Shown: piece after piece, positions 34,651-43,543 of the stretch | Layout of the letters: every line of letters starts with the position of its first letter | How positions within the stretch are numbered: position 1 is the first letter of the stretch | Assembly (NCBI GenBank): GCA_001464585.1 | Contig: LNFF01000008.1 | Span: 62,001-126,000, forward strand | DNA from: Gammaproteobacteria bacterium Ga0077554 | GTDB taxonomy: Bacteria; Pseudomonadota; Gammaproteobacteria; Ga0077554; Ga007554 | DNA: 64,000 nucleotides | Direction: 5' to 3' | Notes under the pieces: generated by a model | What the model was told of the DNA's origin: nothing | Database searches by the model: none | Seen by the model: the letters and a program-made list of their open reading frames with translations, nothing else | Translations under genes and position numbers: made by a program

Positions 34651-35321
34651 GTGTGCCGTTTAAATTGCTGGTGTTTGACTGGGATGGAACCTTGATGGAC
34701 TCCGAGGCGCGTATTGTGACCAGTTTTAATGCCGCGATGGTTGATGTGGGCGCCGCACCGCTGCCCGATGCCGTAGTGCGCGATATCATTGGTCTGGCGT
34801 TGCCGGAAGCGCTCCAGCAGTTGGTGCCGGATGCCGACAGTGCCTTGCAGCAGCGTGTAATAGAACGTTATCGCCATCACTATTTGTATGCGAGCCAGAT
34901 TCCCTCGCAATTATTTCCCGGCGCGGCCGATACTGTATGGGAATTGCGCCAGCAAGGTTATTTGCTGGCCGTGGCCACCGGCAAGGGGCGTCGTGGGCTG
35001 GATAGTGTGTTGGTGGAAACCGGGTGCGCAGATTTTTTTCATACCACCCGTTGCGCTGACGAAACCTTTTCCAAACCCCACCCGCGAATGTTGCTGGAGA
35101 TCATGGACGAACTTGAAGTTGATGCCGAAGACACCCTGATGATCGGTGATACTGAATACGATATGCGCATGGCGCAAAATGCAGGCACCGCCGCACTGGC
35201 AGTGAGTTACGGCACCGGTTTTACGAACGACGCGCCGCAGCGTTTGCTACAATGGGGCGCGCTGGCGTGTGTTGATAGCATTGATGAACTAAGGGAGTGG
35301 CTGCGCGTACACGCAACCTGA
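34647..35321 (+). CDS. HAD-superfamily hydrolase (phosphoglycolate phosphatase-like)
   Basis: A 224-residue phosphatase with 'LLVFDWDGTLMDSEARI' (Asp10, Asp12), 'LLAVATGKGRRGLD', 'ADETFSKPHPRMLLEIMDEL' and 'TLMIGDTEYDMRMAQNAGT', the four HAD motifs with a C1-type helical cap. The substrate is unknown; genes of this type frequently follow rluC. Start overlaps the rluC stop by four bases, and the S49 peptidase gene follows after 35 bases. Confidence 0.87.
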   Translation: MSVPFKLLVFDWDGTLMDSEARIVTSFNAAMVDVGAAPLPDAVVRDIIGLALPEALQQLVPDADSALQQRVIERYRHHYLYASQIPSQLFPGAADTVWELRQQGYLLAVATGKGRRGLDSVLVETGCADFFHTTRCADETFSKPHPRMLLEIMDELEVDAEDTLMIGDTEYDMRMAQNAGTAALAVSYGTGFTNDAPQRLLQWGALACVDSIDELREWLRVHAT

Positions 35322-35356
35322 ACACGCAATTTTTATAAGTTAAAGAGACACATTAC

Positions 35357-36424
35357 ATGTCAGACAATACTCAAGGGCCGCCTAACATGGATCCTGTCAA
35401 ACCCGAAGACAAATGGACAACCACTCAGCCATCGCAGGCGCGCACCACCGCTGGCGCAAAAGAGGGTAGTCCGGAATGGGAACGGGATGTTCTTAAAAAA
35501 TTGGCATTTTCCGCCGTGGATGAACAACGTCGTACACGCCGCTGGAGTATCTTTTTCAAAGTGCTGATGTTCGGTTATTTGTTTACGTTGCTGTATCTTT
35601 ACCTGCCATCCATGGATCACGGTGGCCTGGAAGGGAGCAAGAAACACACGGCATTGGTAGAAATCAATGGCGCCATTGCCGCCGATTCTGAAGCGAATGC
35701 TGACAGCATTATTACTGGCCTGCGCGATGCATTTGAAGACGCCAATACCGCTGGCGTAATCATCCGCATTAATAGCCCCGGCGGCAGTCCGGTGCAGGCG
35801 GGATATATCAACGATGAAATCAAGCGTCTACGCGGCCTGCATCCTGATACTCCCCTGTATGCAGTGATTACCGATATTTGCGCATCCGGGGGTTATTACA
35901 TTGCGGCGGCGGCTGACAAAATTTATGCTGATAAGGCCAGTCTGGTAGGTTCCATCGGCGTGATTATGGATGGCTTTGGTTTTGTTGATACCATGAAGAA
36001 GCTTGGTGTGGAACGCCGTTTGTTGACGGCTGGTGACCACAAGGGTTTTCTTGACCCATTCTCACCCGAAAAACCTGAAGAAGTCGCGCACGTTAAATCG
36101 TTGCTGGATAACATTCATCAGCAGTTTATTACGACCGTGAAAAAAGGGCGCGGTGATCGTTTGAAAGAAGATAAAAACCTGTTTAGTGGTTATATATGGA
36201 CAGGTGAGCAAGGCCTGCAACTGGGGTTGGTGGATGCCTTGGGCAGCAGCAGTTATGTTGCGCGTGAAGTCATCGGCGCTGAAGACATAGTTGATTTCAG
36301 CCAGCAGCCCCCGTTGTTCCAGCGCTTTGCCGACCGTCTGGGCTTGGCGATGGCCAAAGCGGTTTCATCAGCCTCGACGGCAAGTTTAAAAAGCGCACAG
36401 GATTTGGCCGGTAGTATTAAATAA
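35357..36424 (+). CDS. sppA: S49-family inner-membrane peptidase (SppA-like)
   Basis: A 355-residue serine protease with a cytoplasmic N-terminal 60 residues, one membrane anchor at about 66-83 ('FFKVLMFGYLFTLLYLYL') and a periplasmic S49 domain. 'RINSPGGSPVQAGYINDEI', 'ITDICASGGYYIAAAAD' (probable nucleophile Ser177), 'ASLVGSIGVIM' and 'LTAGDHKGFLDPFSP' (probable general base Lys229) match the short, single-domain form of signal peptide peptidase. It degrades signal peptides or other membrane peptides. It follows the rluC-HAD genes on the same strand and precedes aroC by 18 bases. Confidence 0.9.
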   Translation: MSDNTQGPPNMDPVKPEDKWTTTQPSQARTTAGAKEGSPEWERDVLKKLAFSAVDEQRRTRRWSIFFKVLMFGYLFTLLYLYLPSMDHGGLEGSKKHTALVEINGAIAADSEANADSIITGLRDAFEDANTAGVIIRINSPGGSPVQAGYINDEIKRLRGLHPDTPLYAVITDICASGGYYIAAAADKIYADKASLVGSIGVIMDGFGFVDTMKKLGVERRLLTAGDHKGFLDPFSPEKPEEVAHVKSLLDNIHQQFITTVKKGRGDRLKEDKNLFSGYIWTGEQGLQLGLVDALGSSSYVAREVIGAEDIVDFSQQPPLFQRFADRLGLAMAKAVSSASTASLKSAQDLAGSIK

Positions 36425-36442
36425 CAAAAAAGATTAAGCGTC

Positions 36443-37552
36443 ATGTCAGGAAATACTTTCGGAAAATTGTTTACTGTCACCTCGTTTGGTGAGAGCCACG
36501 GCGCGGCGCTGGGTTGCATCGTTGACGGCTGTCCGCCGGGCATGGCATTAAGCGAAGAAGACTTGCAGGGTGATCTGGATCGGCGCAAGCCCGGTACTTC
36601 ACGCCATACTACGCAACGCCGTGAAGATGATTGCGTGAAAATTTTGTCAGGTGTGTTTGAAGGCCGCACTACCGGCGCACCGATTGGTCTGGTGATACAC
36701 AATACTGATCAGCGCTCAAAAGATTACGACAAGATTAAAGATCAATTTCGCCCCGGTCATGCCGACTATACCTATCAGCAGAAATACGGTTTTCGGGATT
36801 ATCGGGGAGGAGGGCGTTCCTCAGCGCGTGAAACCGCCATGCGTGTGGCGGCAGGCGGCATCGCTAAAAAATATCTGGCGGAACGCTATGGTGTTGCCAT
36901 ACGTGGTTATCTGTCACAGCTTGGCCCGATCAAGATTGAAAATTTTGACTGGGACGAAGTAGACAATAACCCGTTCTTTTGCCCGGATGCCGCTAAAGTG
37001 CCGGAAATGGAAGCGTACATGGACGCGCTGCGCAAAGAGGGCGACTCGATTGGCGCGCGCATCAATGTCGTCGCCAGCGGATTACCGCCGGGCTGGGGCG
37101 AGCCGATTTTTGATCGCCTCGACGCCGATATCGCCCACGCCTTGATGAGCATTAACGCCGTCAAGGGCGTAGAAATTGGCGCCGGGTTTGCCAGCATTGA
37201 GCAGAAGGGCACGCAGCACCGCGATGAAATTACGCCACAAGGTTTTTTGAGCAATAACGCCGGCGGCATTCTCGGTGGCATTTCTTCCGGGCAGGATATT
37301 ATTGCCAGCATCGCGCTCAAGCCTACCTCCAGCATTCGCCTGCCGGGGCGCAGTGTCAATGTGCGCGGCGAAGCGGAAGAGGTGGTCACACACGGTCGCC
37401 ATGACCCGTGTGTAGGCATACGCGCCACGCCTATCGCTGAAGCCATGCTGGCGATCGTGTTGATGGATCACATGCTGCGCCACCGCGCACAGAATTGTGA
37501 TGTGGTGTCGGCAACACCTGTTATTCCTGCAACAGCAAACTCATCTCGATAA
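36443..37552 (+). CDS. aroC: Chorismate synthase AroC
   Basis: A 369-residue FMN-dependent enzyme that eliminates phosphate from EPSP to give chorismate. '[20 protein letters not shown]' at the start, '[20 protein letters not shown]', '[17 protein letters not shown]' and '[20 protein letters not shown]' are the family signatures, with the catalytic His and Ser/Arg residues present. Length is normal. The ribosome site is weak. A repeat-rich gap follows before the MFS transporter. Confidence 0.95.
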   Translation: MSGNTFGKLFTVTSFGESHGAALGCIVDGCPPGMALSEEDLQGDLDRRKPGTSRHTTQRREDDCVKILSGVFEGRTTGAPIGLVIHNTDQRSKDYDKIKDQFRPGHADYTYQQKYGFRDYRGGGRSSARETAMRVAAGGIAKKYLAERYGVAIRGYLSQLGPIKIENFDWDEVDNNPFFCPDAAKVPEMEAYMDALRKEGDSIGARINVVASGLPPGWGEPIFDRLDADIAHALMSINAVKGVEIGAGFASIEQKGTQHRDEITPQGFLSNNAGGILGGISSGQDIIASIALKPTSSIRLPGRSVNVRGEAEEVVTHGRHDPCVGIRATPIAEAMLAIVLMDHMLRHRAQNCDVVSATPVIPATANSSR

Positions 37553-37566
37553 ATTTCTCCCTGCGC

Positions 37567-37745
37567 GTCATTTCGACCGAAGGCGACCGCCATGGAAGTT
37601 AGAGCAACGCAGGAGCAGTTGCCGGGAGAAATCCTTGTCTCAAGTCTCGAGTCTCGAACGAAAGTGAGAGAACTTTGAGAGATCTTCATAAGATCCCTCA
37701 CTACGTTCGGGATGACAGTTATTCTTTGCGGTCGAAATGACAACA
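37567..37745. repeat. REP-like repeats between aroC and the MFS gene
   Basis: Two tandem units. 37567-37634 is a shortened version of the 12317 unit, starting 'GTCATTTCGACCGAAGGCG' and retaining 'GAGCAACGCAGGAGCAGTTG'. 37687-37745 is a version of the 12422 unit ('GATCCCTCACTACGTTCGGG', ending 'GGTCGAAATGACAAC'). The units pair with each other as large inverted repeats. They fill almost all of the 221-base gap. Confidence 0.7.
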
Positions 37746-37773
37746 TATCAACATATCAATTTGCGGTTTCTTT

Positions 37774-38904
37774 ATGCCCTATTGGCGCTTATCAGCGTTT
37801 TATTTAATCTTCTTTTCATCGCTGGGTACCATGCTGCCTTACTGGGGGCTGTATCTCGAGTCGCTGGGCTTTAAGCCCGCGCAGATTGGCGAATTGATGG
37901 CGCTGGTTATGGCCACTAAAATCATCTCACCCAATGTATGGGGCTGGATTGCCGATCACACGGGCAAACCAATGGCGATTGTGCGTCTGGGATCGCTGGC
38001 CGCTGCCGTGGCGTTCAGCGCCGTGCTTTTTGGGCATAGCTTCCTGTGGCTGGCGGTGGTGATGACCGTATTCAGCTTTTTCTGGAACGCGTCCTTACCG
38101 CAATTTGAAGCCACTACATTCAGCCACCTCGGCAATCAAGCGCATCGTTACAGCTCCATTCGTCTGTGGGGTTCAATTGGTTTTATCCTGGCGGTGACCG
38201 TGCTCGGCTCTATTTTTGAGGCAGTGGGTATCGGCGCGTTGCCTGCGATTTTGTTGACCTTGATGATCGGCATCTGGCTGATGAGCTTGCTGGTGCCGGA
38301 GCGTGAATCGCCAGTGATTTCAGATCACCTGCCATTACGTGAGGTGCTGCGGCGCCCGGAAGTGATTGCTTTGCTGGTGGTATGTTTTTTGATGCAAGCC
38401 AGCCACGGCCCGTATTACACGTTTTACTCAATTTATTTAGAAGGCCACGGTTATTCCCGCACTCTCATCGGTTGGCTGTGGGCGCTGGGGGTGATCGCCG
38501 AAGTGCTGGTATTCATGTTCATGCACCGTCTGGTGCCGCGCTTTGGCCTGCGTAATATCTTTCTTGCCAGTTTGTTATGTGCGGCACTGCGCTGGGCGCT
38601 CATCGGCTTGTACGTAGATAATCTGCCTATCATGATTTTCGCGCAAACACTGCACGCCGCCAGCTTTGGCATTTACCATGCTGTTTCAATTCAACTCATC
38701 CACCAATATTTTACAGGACGCAACCAGGGGCGCGGCCAGGCGCTCTACAGTAGCCTCAGTTTTGGCGCGGGTGGTGCGGCGGGCAGTCTTTACAGCGGCT
38801 ATATGTGGAGCAGTGCCGGGCCATTGGCTACGTATTTCCTGGCGGCGATTATTGGCGCCGTCGCATTTTTAGTGGCGTGGCGTTCAGTACGTATTGAGTC
38901 TTGA
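37774..38904 (+). CDS. MFS transporter (HcaT/PPP-type)
   Basis: A 376-residue, twelve-helix major facilitator. The opening 'MPYWRLSAFYLIFFSSLGTM' and 'LPYWGLYLESLGFKPAQIGE' match the phenyl-propionate permease/MFS_1-like family (HcaT, YcaD-like). 'NVWGWIADHTGKPMAIVRLG' is the loop 2-3 motif, and 'RYSSIRLWGSIGFIL' is typical for the group. The substrate is unknown. The adjacent aroC does not indicate an aromatic cargo by itself. Downstream it runs directly into an IS110-like remnant. Confidence 0.87.
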   Translation: MPYWRLSAFYLIFFSSLGTMLPYWGLYLESLGFKPAQIGELMALVMATKIISPNVWGWIADHTGKPMAIVRLGSLAAAVAFSAVLFGHSFLWLAVVMTVFSFFWNASLPQFEATTFSHLGNQAHRYSSIRLWGSIGFILAVTVLGSIFEAVGIGALPAILLTLMIGIWLMSLLVPERESPVISDHLPLREVLRRPEVIALLVVCFLMQASHGPYYTFYSIYLEGHGYSRTLIGWLWALGVIAEVLVFMFMHRLVPRFGLRNIFLASLLCAALRWALIGLYVDNLPIMIFAQTLHAASFGIYHAVSIQLIHQYFTGRNQGRGQALYSSLSFGAGGAAGSLYSGYMWSSAGPLATYFLAAIIGAVAFLVAWRSVRIES

Positions 38905-38911
38905 TGTCTAT

Positions 38912-39318
38912 TTGGGGTCTACCATAGACTCGGCGCTGGCGCAAAACATCGGCAGCATGCCGGGGTTTGGCGACACCACTATGGCAGAACTAGGGGGCGG
39001 GCCTCGGCACGATTGAGCGTTTTGACACCGAGGCCGGGCTGGTCTTGTAGGTGGGTAGGGCGACCCTGGACAACCGTTCAGGCAAAAAGACCGGTGCCAA
39101 GGTATCACTGCAGGTTAATACCCGCGCCAAGGCGGCCATGAGGGGGGCGGTGGCACGGCATAGCCCCTCTCACGCGCTTGCTATGACAAGAAGCGCGCAG
39201 AAGGAAAAAACATAACCCGGCCATTCGTTCCTTGGGTCGCCATCGGGCGCGGGTGATCTGGCCTAGGGTGAAACCGGGGAAGTCCTACGAAATCCGTGAA
39301 AAAAGCATGAAAATTTAA
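38912..39318 (+). pseudogene. Degraded IS110-family transposase C-terminus
   Basis: Piecewise translation gives a Transposase_20 (IS110/IS1111) C-terminal domain: 'QNIGSMPGFGDTTMAELG', then after a frameshift in a G-run near 38990-39000 'LGTIERFDTEAGLVL', a TAG at 39048-39050, 'VGRATLDNRSGKKTGAKVSL', 'NTRAKAAMRGAVARHSPSH', and after shifts near 39177 and in an A-run near 39206 'HNPAIRSLGRHRARVIW' ending in a TAA at 39316. The helix-hairpin-helix-like 'GSMPGFGDTT' and the R/K-rich end are family features. The N-terminal DEDD part is missing. It marks an old insertion boundary just before the transferred ABC transporter. Confidence 0.72.
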
Positions 39319-39327
39319 ACGGGATGT

Positions 39328-39349
39328 TCACGTCTTGATTTTTGACATT
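39328..39349. repeat. 22-bp direct repeat, left copy
   Basis: Starts TCACGTCTTG and ends TTTTTGACATT; perfectly repeated at 42283-42304 in the same orientation. The two copies enclose the three-gene ABC transporter. I recall similar strings beside REP-associated Y1 transposases in other proteobacteria, but cannot verify this here. Confidence 0.8.
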
Positions 39350-39499
39350 CTTTGCTTAAAACAACTGCTGAATATTCCTGCGGACACCATAATATAATAT
39401 TAAATTATAATTTAAGAATATATTATTACTTTTTATTCTAAGTTAACTCCCCTATAGTTCGCTCCACATGCATTACACAACTCCAAGGAGATTAGCGAT

Positions 39500-40522
39500 A
39501 TGCGTTGGCGGTTATTAGCAGGGTTTTATAGCGTGATTCTGTCACTCGCAACGGGTTCGCCCGCCTTCGCGGATACGGTTATACGCGTCGGGCATCTTCC
39601 CAATCTCACCCACCCTCAGGCGCTGGTGGGGCGGGCGACAGGTGAATTCGAAAAAAATGCCGGAGCCAAGGTTGAATGGACGGCGTTTAATGCAGGCGCA
39701 TCCGCCATGGAAGCCTTGCTGGCAGGCGAGCTGGATCTTGCCTATGTCGGCCCCAGCCCCGCGCTCAACGTCTATGTCCGCTCCAAGGGTCGGGTGTTGC
39801 GCGTCGTTGCCGGTGCGGCCAGTGGCGGCGTAGCGCTGGTGGTGCGCAAGGATGCGGGCATTCGCAACCCGGCTGATCTGAAAGGCAAGCGGGTAGCGGT
39901 GCCGGGGCTGGGCAATACCCAGGATGTCGCGCTGCGTTCCTGGCTCAAGGCCAAGGGTCTGGATAGCGGCGTGCAGGTTATGCCGGTCAAAAACCCGGAA
40001 ATTTTTACCCTGTTCCGGCGCAAGGAACTGGACGCCGCCTGGGTGCCCGAGCCATGGGCCACGCGTCTGATACAGGAAGCCGGTGGCGTATTGTTTGTGG
40101 ACGAAAGAGACTTGTGGCCGGAGGGCAAATTTCCCTCCACCCTGCTGGTCGTCCGCACTGATTTTCTGGTGAAAAACCGTGCCTTGGTTAAACGCTTTGT
40201 CGCCACCCACATCGGTTTGACAGAAGCGATAGTCCAGAAGCCTGACGAGGCCAAGCGCAACATCAACGCGCAGTTGACCAAGCTGATGGGCAAACCCCTG
40301 CCCGCAGCGCTATTGGATGAAGCCTTTAGCGGCATCGCCGCCACTTACGATCCCATCCCCGGCGCACTGCTGAAAGCTGCCAGACAGGCTTGGGAATTGA
40401 AGTATCTGCCGGGTGCCCAACCACCCGATGTGGCACCCATTTTTGACCTGTCACTGCTCAATGAGGCGCTGCGCGAACGCGGCAAACCCCTCATAGCTGT
40501 CCCCGCTACAGTCAAACGCTAA
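39500..40522 (+). CDS. ABC transporter substrate-binding protein, aliphatic sulfonate/taurine type
   Basis: A 340-residue protein with a signal peptide (cleavage near 'TGSPAFA'). The SsuA/TauA/NMT1-type fold shows 'VIRVGHLPNLTHPQALVG', 'VEWTAFNAGASAMEALLAGE', 'LDLAYVGPSPALNVYVRSKG', 'DLKGKRVAVPGLGNTQDVAL' and 'AAWVPEPWATRLIQEAGG'. It should bind a sulfonate or a related anion for the ATPase and permease encoded next. Nitrate/cyanate and pyrimidine-precursor binders share the fold, so the ligand is open. AAGGAG lies 9 bases before the ATG. An AT-rich stretch at 39385-39450 probably holds the promoter. Confidence 0.87.
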   Translation: MRWRLLAGFYSVILSLATGSPAFADTVIRVGHLPNLTHPQALVGRATGEFEKNAGAKVEWTAFNAGASAMEALLAGELDLAYVGPSPALNVYVRSKGRVLRVVAGAASGGVALVVRKDAGIRNPADLKGKRVAVPGLGNTQDVALRSWLKAKGLDSGVQVMPVKNPEIFTLFRRKELDAAWVPEPWATRLIQEAGGVLFVDERDLWPEGKFPSTLLVVRTDFLVKNRALVKRFVATHIGLTEAIVQKPDEAKRNINAQLTKLMGKPLPAALLDEAFSGIAATYDPIPGALLKAARQAWELKYLPGAQPPDVAPIFDLSLLNEALRERGKPLIAVPATVKR

Positions 40523-40543
40523 CACTGGATCAGGAGAAGCGCG

Positions 40544-41323
40544 ATGCCCAAGGTAGAGATCAACGGCGTATCCCAGGTATTCTGGTCGCAATCCGGCGCA
40601 GTGCAGGCGCTGGCGGAGACGTCACTGTCGATAGATGAAGGCGAATTCGTCTGTATCGTTGGCCCGTCGGGTTGCGGTAAATCCACCCTGCTGAACCTGG
40701 TCGCAGGGCTGGCAAAGCCGGACACCGGTCAAGTGATCGCAAATGGCAAACCCGTGACCGGCCCCGGCCCCGACCGCGTGGTGATGTTTCAGGAATCCGG
40801 CCTTTTTCCGTGGCTTAACGTCCTGCAAAACGTCATGTTCGGGTTAAAGATGGCCGGCGTGCCCGAGCCGGAAAGGCGTGAACGTGCCGAAAAGCTGCTG
40901 CACATGGTGCATTTGTCGCGCTTCACCCAGGCATGGGTGCATGAACTATCGGGCGGCATGAAACAGCGCGTGGCTCTGGCGCGGGCATTGGCACCGAACC
41001 CTGACATCCTGCTCATGGACGAACCGTTTGCCGCGCTGGACGCCCAGACGCGGGACATGCTCCACGACGAACTGGAAGACTTGTGGGCGAGCACCCGCAA
41101 AACCGTCATCTTCGTAACCCACAATGTGCGCGAAGCAGTGCGGCTCGGCACCCGCGTCATCGTCATGACCGCCCGTCCGGGCCAGGTAAAGAACACCTAT
41201 GAAATTGACCTGCCCCGTCCCCGACATATTGAGGACATTGGACTGGTCAAAATCGCGGCGACCATCCGCGATGACTTGCGTGACGAAGTGTTACAGGCCA
41301 CCCACGAGGAAGGAATAGACTGA
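40544..41323 (+). CDS. ABC transporter ATPase, sulfonate/nitrate type (SsuB/TauB)
   Basis: A 259-residue ATPase with Walker A 'GPSGCGKSTLLNLVAG', Q-loop 'MFQESGLFPWLNVLQNVMFG', signature 'LSGGMKQRVALARALA', Walker B 'ILLMDEPFAALDAQTRDML' and H-loop 'VIFVTHNVREAV'. The 'FPWLNV' Q-loop and 'LDAQTR' D-loop are typical of the SsuB/TauB/NrtD group. It starts 21 bases after the binding-protein stop. Its stop TGA overlaps the permease ATG (TGATG). All three genes form a compact cassette. Confidence 0.92.
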   Translation: MPKVEINGVSQVFWSQSGAVQALAETSLSIDEGEFVCIVGPSGCGKSTLLNLVAGLAKPDTGQVIANGKPVTGPGPDRVVMFQESGLFPWLNVLQNVMFGLKMAGVPEPERRERAEKLLHMVHLSRFTQAWVHELSGGMKQRVALARALAPNPDILLMDEPFAALDAQTRDMLHDELEDLWASTRKTVIFVTHNVREAVRLGTRVIVMTARPGQVKNTYEIDLPRPRHIEDIGLVKIAATIRDDLRDEVLQATHEEGID

Positions 41324-42165
41324 TGAATACCGTTGCGCACCAAGAATCATCTGCAGCGCTCACCGCTATCTCGCATGCCAGGGCGCGCAAAGACCGGCTC
41401 GACCGCTGGCGCATTTATGCTATGCGTGTGGCATTTTTTGCATCCCTGATTGGCCTGTGGCACACATTGGTGTGGCTGGAAGTATGGGATGAAATGATTT
41501 TTCCCTCATTGCCGCAGGTAACAGAAACATTGTGGCTTGGCATAAGCGATCAATCGCTGCCGACCGCCATCGCTATCAGCATGCAACGGCTACTGATCGG
41601 GTATGGACTGGCGCTGTGCATCGGCATACCGCTCGGCCTGTTGCTGGGCCGCGTGCGCTGGTTGAACGAGACGGTTGGGATGCTTGCGATGGGGCTACAG
41701 GCACTGCCGAGTATTTGCTGGCTGCCTCTGGCGGTGCTGTGGTTCGGCCTGGGCGAGAGCGCGATGATCTTTGTGGTGGTGATGGGCGCCGTCATGGCGC
41801 TGACCCTGTCGACACGCGACGGGGTCAAAAACCTGCCGCCACTTTATATGCGGGCGGCCCATGTGCTGGGCGCCAGCGGCTGGCGGCTGTACGTCCATGT
41901 GATGTTGCCTGCCACGCTGCCCGCCGTACTGACCGGAGCAAAGCTGGGCTGGTCGTTTGCCTGGCGCTCATTGATGGCCGCTGAGCTGCTGCTGGTGGGG
42001 GTGGGTCTGGGCTCATTGCTGGAACGAGGCCGCGAACTGCACGATATGTCGCTGGTGGTGGCGGTGATGATGGTCATCATGTTCGTTGGCCTGATGACCG
42101 ATCGCTGGCTGTTCAGCCGTCTGGAACAACGGTTCGTCCATCGCCGCTGGGGAACAGCGGCATGA
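41323..42165 (+). CDS. ABC transporter permease, sulfonate/nitrate type (SsuC/TauC)
   Basis: A 280-residue inner-membrane permease with six hydrophobic segments starting at about residue 33. 'LGLLLGRVRWLNETVGMLAM', 'ALPSICWLPLAVLWFGLGES' and the EAA loop 'LYMRAAHVLGASGWRLYVHV' are characteristic of the SsuC/TauC/NrtB group. It forms the pore of the cassette. No desulfonating oxygenase (ssuD, tauD) accompanies it, so a substrate other than sulfonate is possible. A strong hairpin follows the gene. Confidence 0.9.
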   Translation: MNTVAHQESSAALTAISHARARKDRLDRWRIYAMRVAFFASLIGLWHTLVWLEVWDEMIFPSLPQVTETLWLGISDQSLPTAIAISMQRLLIGYGLALCIGIPLGLLLGRVRWLNETVGMLAMGLQALPSICWLPLAVLWFGLGESAMIFVVVMGAVMALTLSTRDGVKNLPPLYMRAAHVLGASGWRLYVHVMLPATLPAVLTGAKLGWSFAWRSLMAAELLLVGVGLGSLLERGRELHDMSLVVAVMMVIMFVGLMTDRWLFSRLEQRFVHRRWGTAA

Positions 42166-42178
42166 CACCCTGCATCTG

Positions 42179-42209
42179 GATCATGCCTGGAAAGGCTCCA
42201 GGCATGATC
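42179..42209 (+). terminator. Strong hairpin after the ABC transporter operon
   Basis: GATCATGCCTGGA (42179-42191) and TCCAGGCATGATC (42197-42209) make a perfect 13-base stem with a 5-base loop, beginning 13 bases after the permease stop. There is no strong T-tract, only CTGCTTTACGTT further on. It probably stabilises or terminates the transcript. Confidence 0.6.
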
Positions 42210-42282
42210 AGGCTGCTTTACGTTGCTCAATTACACAAATCCTATCGATTTACCAACATACCGGTCACTCGTGCTCGTGGGG

Positions 42283-42304
42283 TCACGTCTTGATTTTTGA
42301 CATT
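42283..42304. repeat. 22-bp direct repeat, right copy
   Basis: Identical to 39328-39349 in sequence and orientation, and here preceded by GTGGGG. It closes the roughly 2.98-kb segment carrying the ABC transporter. About 105 bases separate it from kdsC. Confidence 0.8.
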
Positions 42305-42410
42305 ATGCGTTCAAGCAACCCATCTTTACAATGTCGATGGCGTAAAGCAAGGCATCAAAGCCCGCGTGCCTATATAATAAAGCCAGGGTTTTAAAAAATC
42401 AGGAAAATTC

Positions 42411-42947
42411 ATGCAAGACATACTCGCAAAAGCGGCGCACATCAAGCTGGTGATTTTTGATGTGGATGGTGTACTCACCGATGGCAGTTTGTATTATGAC
42501 GCGCAAGGCCGCGAGCTTAAGGTGTTTCATTCGCGTGACGGCCATGGCATGAAAATGCTGCAAAATACCGGTGTGGAAGTTGCTGTAATTACCGCGCGCA
42601 CGTCTGAAGCGGTGTCGCACCGCATGACGGGGCTGGGCATCAAGCATGTGTATCAAGGCCAGCAAGATAAATATGCAGCGTTTCAAAACCTGCTGGTTAA
42701 GCTTGATCTTGACGCCAGCCAGGTGGCGTATGTGGGTGATGACGTGATTGATCTGCCGGTGATGTTGCATGTGGGGTTGGCGATTGCGGTTCAGGATGCG
42801 CATTCGCTGGTAAAGCACCATTGCCATTGGCAAACGCCGAGCATGGGTGGGCGCGGCGCGGCGCGCGAGGTGTGTGAGTTGATTATGGAAGCGCAACACA
42901 CCCTCGACGCGCAATTGCGCGTTTATCTGGCGCCTGAGCCTGTCTGA
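42411..42947 (+). CDS. kdsC: Kdo-8-phosphate phosphatase KdsC
   Basis: A 178-residue HAD phosphatase without cap domain. 'LVIFDVDGVLTDGSLYYDAQ' near 14-33 carries the nucleophile Asp, 'VAVITARTSEAVSHRM' is motif II, and 'VAYVGDDVIDLPVML' is motif III. It removes phosphate from Kdo-8-P before KdsB acts. It begins the kdsC-lptC-lptA-lptB-rpoN order common in proteobacteria. The usual partner kdsD is not upstream; the ABC cassette and direct repeat are found there instead. lptC follows after 8 bases. Confidence 0.94.
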   Translation: MQDILAKAAHIKLVIFDVDGVLTDGSLYYDAQGRELKVFHSRDGHGMKMLQNTGVEVAVITARTSEAVSHRMTGLGIKHVYQGQQDKYAAFQNLLVKLDLDASQVAYVGDDVIDLPVMLHVGLAIAVQDAHSLVKHHCHWQTPSMGGRGAAREVCELIMEAQHTLDAQLRVYLAPEPV

Positions 42948-42955
42948 TACTTCAT

Positions 42956-43543
42956 ATGGATATCATAAAGAATAATTGGCGCTGGGGATTGGTTGTGCTG
43001 GCGCTTGCCGCGCTGGCGGCCTTGAGTAACTGGTTACAGCAGTCGGCGGAACAGGCGGCACCAGCACGCGCCAGCAGTGAGCGCCATGATCCGGATTTTT
43101 ATCTGAAGGATTTTACCCTCACCACCATGGATAAAACCGGCGCGCCGCGCAATCGCCTCGAATCTCCTTACATGGTACATTATACAGATGATGATACTTC
43201 TGAAGTGACCACGCCACGTATGCAAGTTTTTAGAAAGGATGCGCCGCCTTGGCATATTGATGCAGGGTCGGGGGTGATACTCTCTGAAGGAAAAACTGTA
43301 CTGTTGCGTGATGGCGTCGTAATCAGCCGGAACAATCCGCAAAATGGACAGCACACTACGCTCCGCACCCCGGATTTAACTGTCACGCCCGATAGCGAAT
43401 CTGCCGAAACTGCCAGCCCGGTGAATTTTACTGACAGCGCCGGCAATGTCGTCGATGCCGTTGGCATGCGCGCTAATTTCAGGGATGAGCGCCTGGAATT
43501 GCTTTCGCAGGTAAGAGGAAAATATGTTTCAACAAAGAATTAA
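42956..43543 (+). CDS. lptC: LPS export protein LptC
   Basis: A 195-residue bitopic protein with one N-terminal membrane helix at about residues 8-26 ('WGLVVLALAALAALSNWLQ'). A periplasmic beta-jellyroll follows: 'DPDFYLKDFTLTTMDKTGAP', 'RLESPYMVHYTDDDTSEVT', 'GVILSEGKTVLLRDGVVI' and 'TPDLTVTPDSESAET'. It receives LPS from the LptB2FG complex and passes it to LptA. Low sequence conservation is normal for the family; gene order makes the call firm. The end overlaps lptA by 20 bases if lptA starts at its first ATG. Confidence 0.9.
   Translation: MDIIKNNWRWGLVVLALAALAALSNWLQQSAEQAAPARASSERHDPDFYLKDFTLTTMDKTGAPRNRLESPYMVHYTDDDTSEVTTPRMQVFRKDAPPWHIDAGSGVILSEGKTVLLRDGVVISRNNPQNGQHTTLRTPDLTVTPDSESAETASPVNFTDSAGNVVDAVGMRANFRDERLELLSQVRGKYVSTKN

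Noticed and set aside
38905-39499. Intact short transposase gene after the MFS transporter
   Set aside because: At least three frame changes and one stop codon are needed to read it, and the N-terminal catalytic part is missing; it is a remnant.
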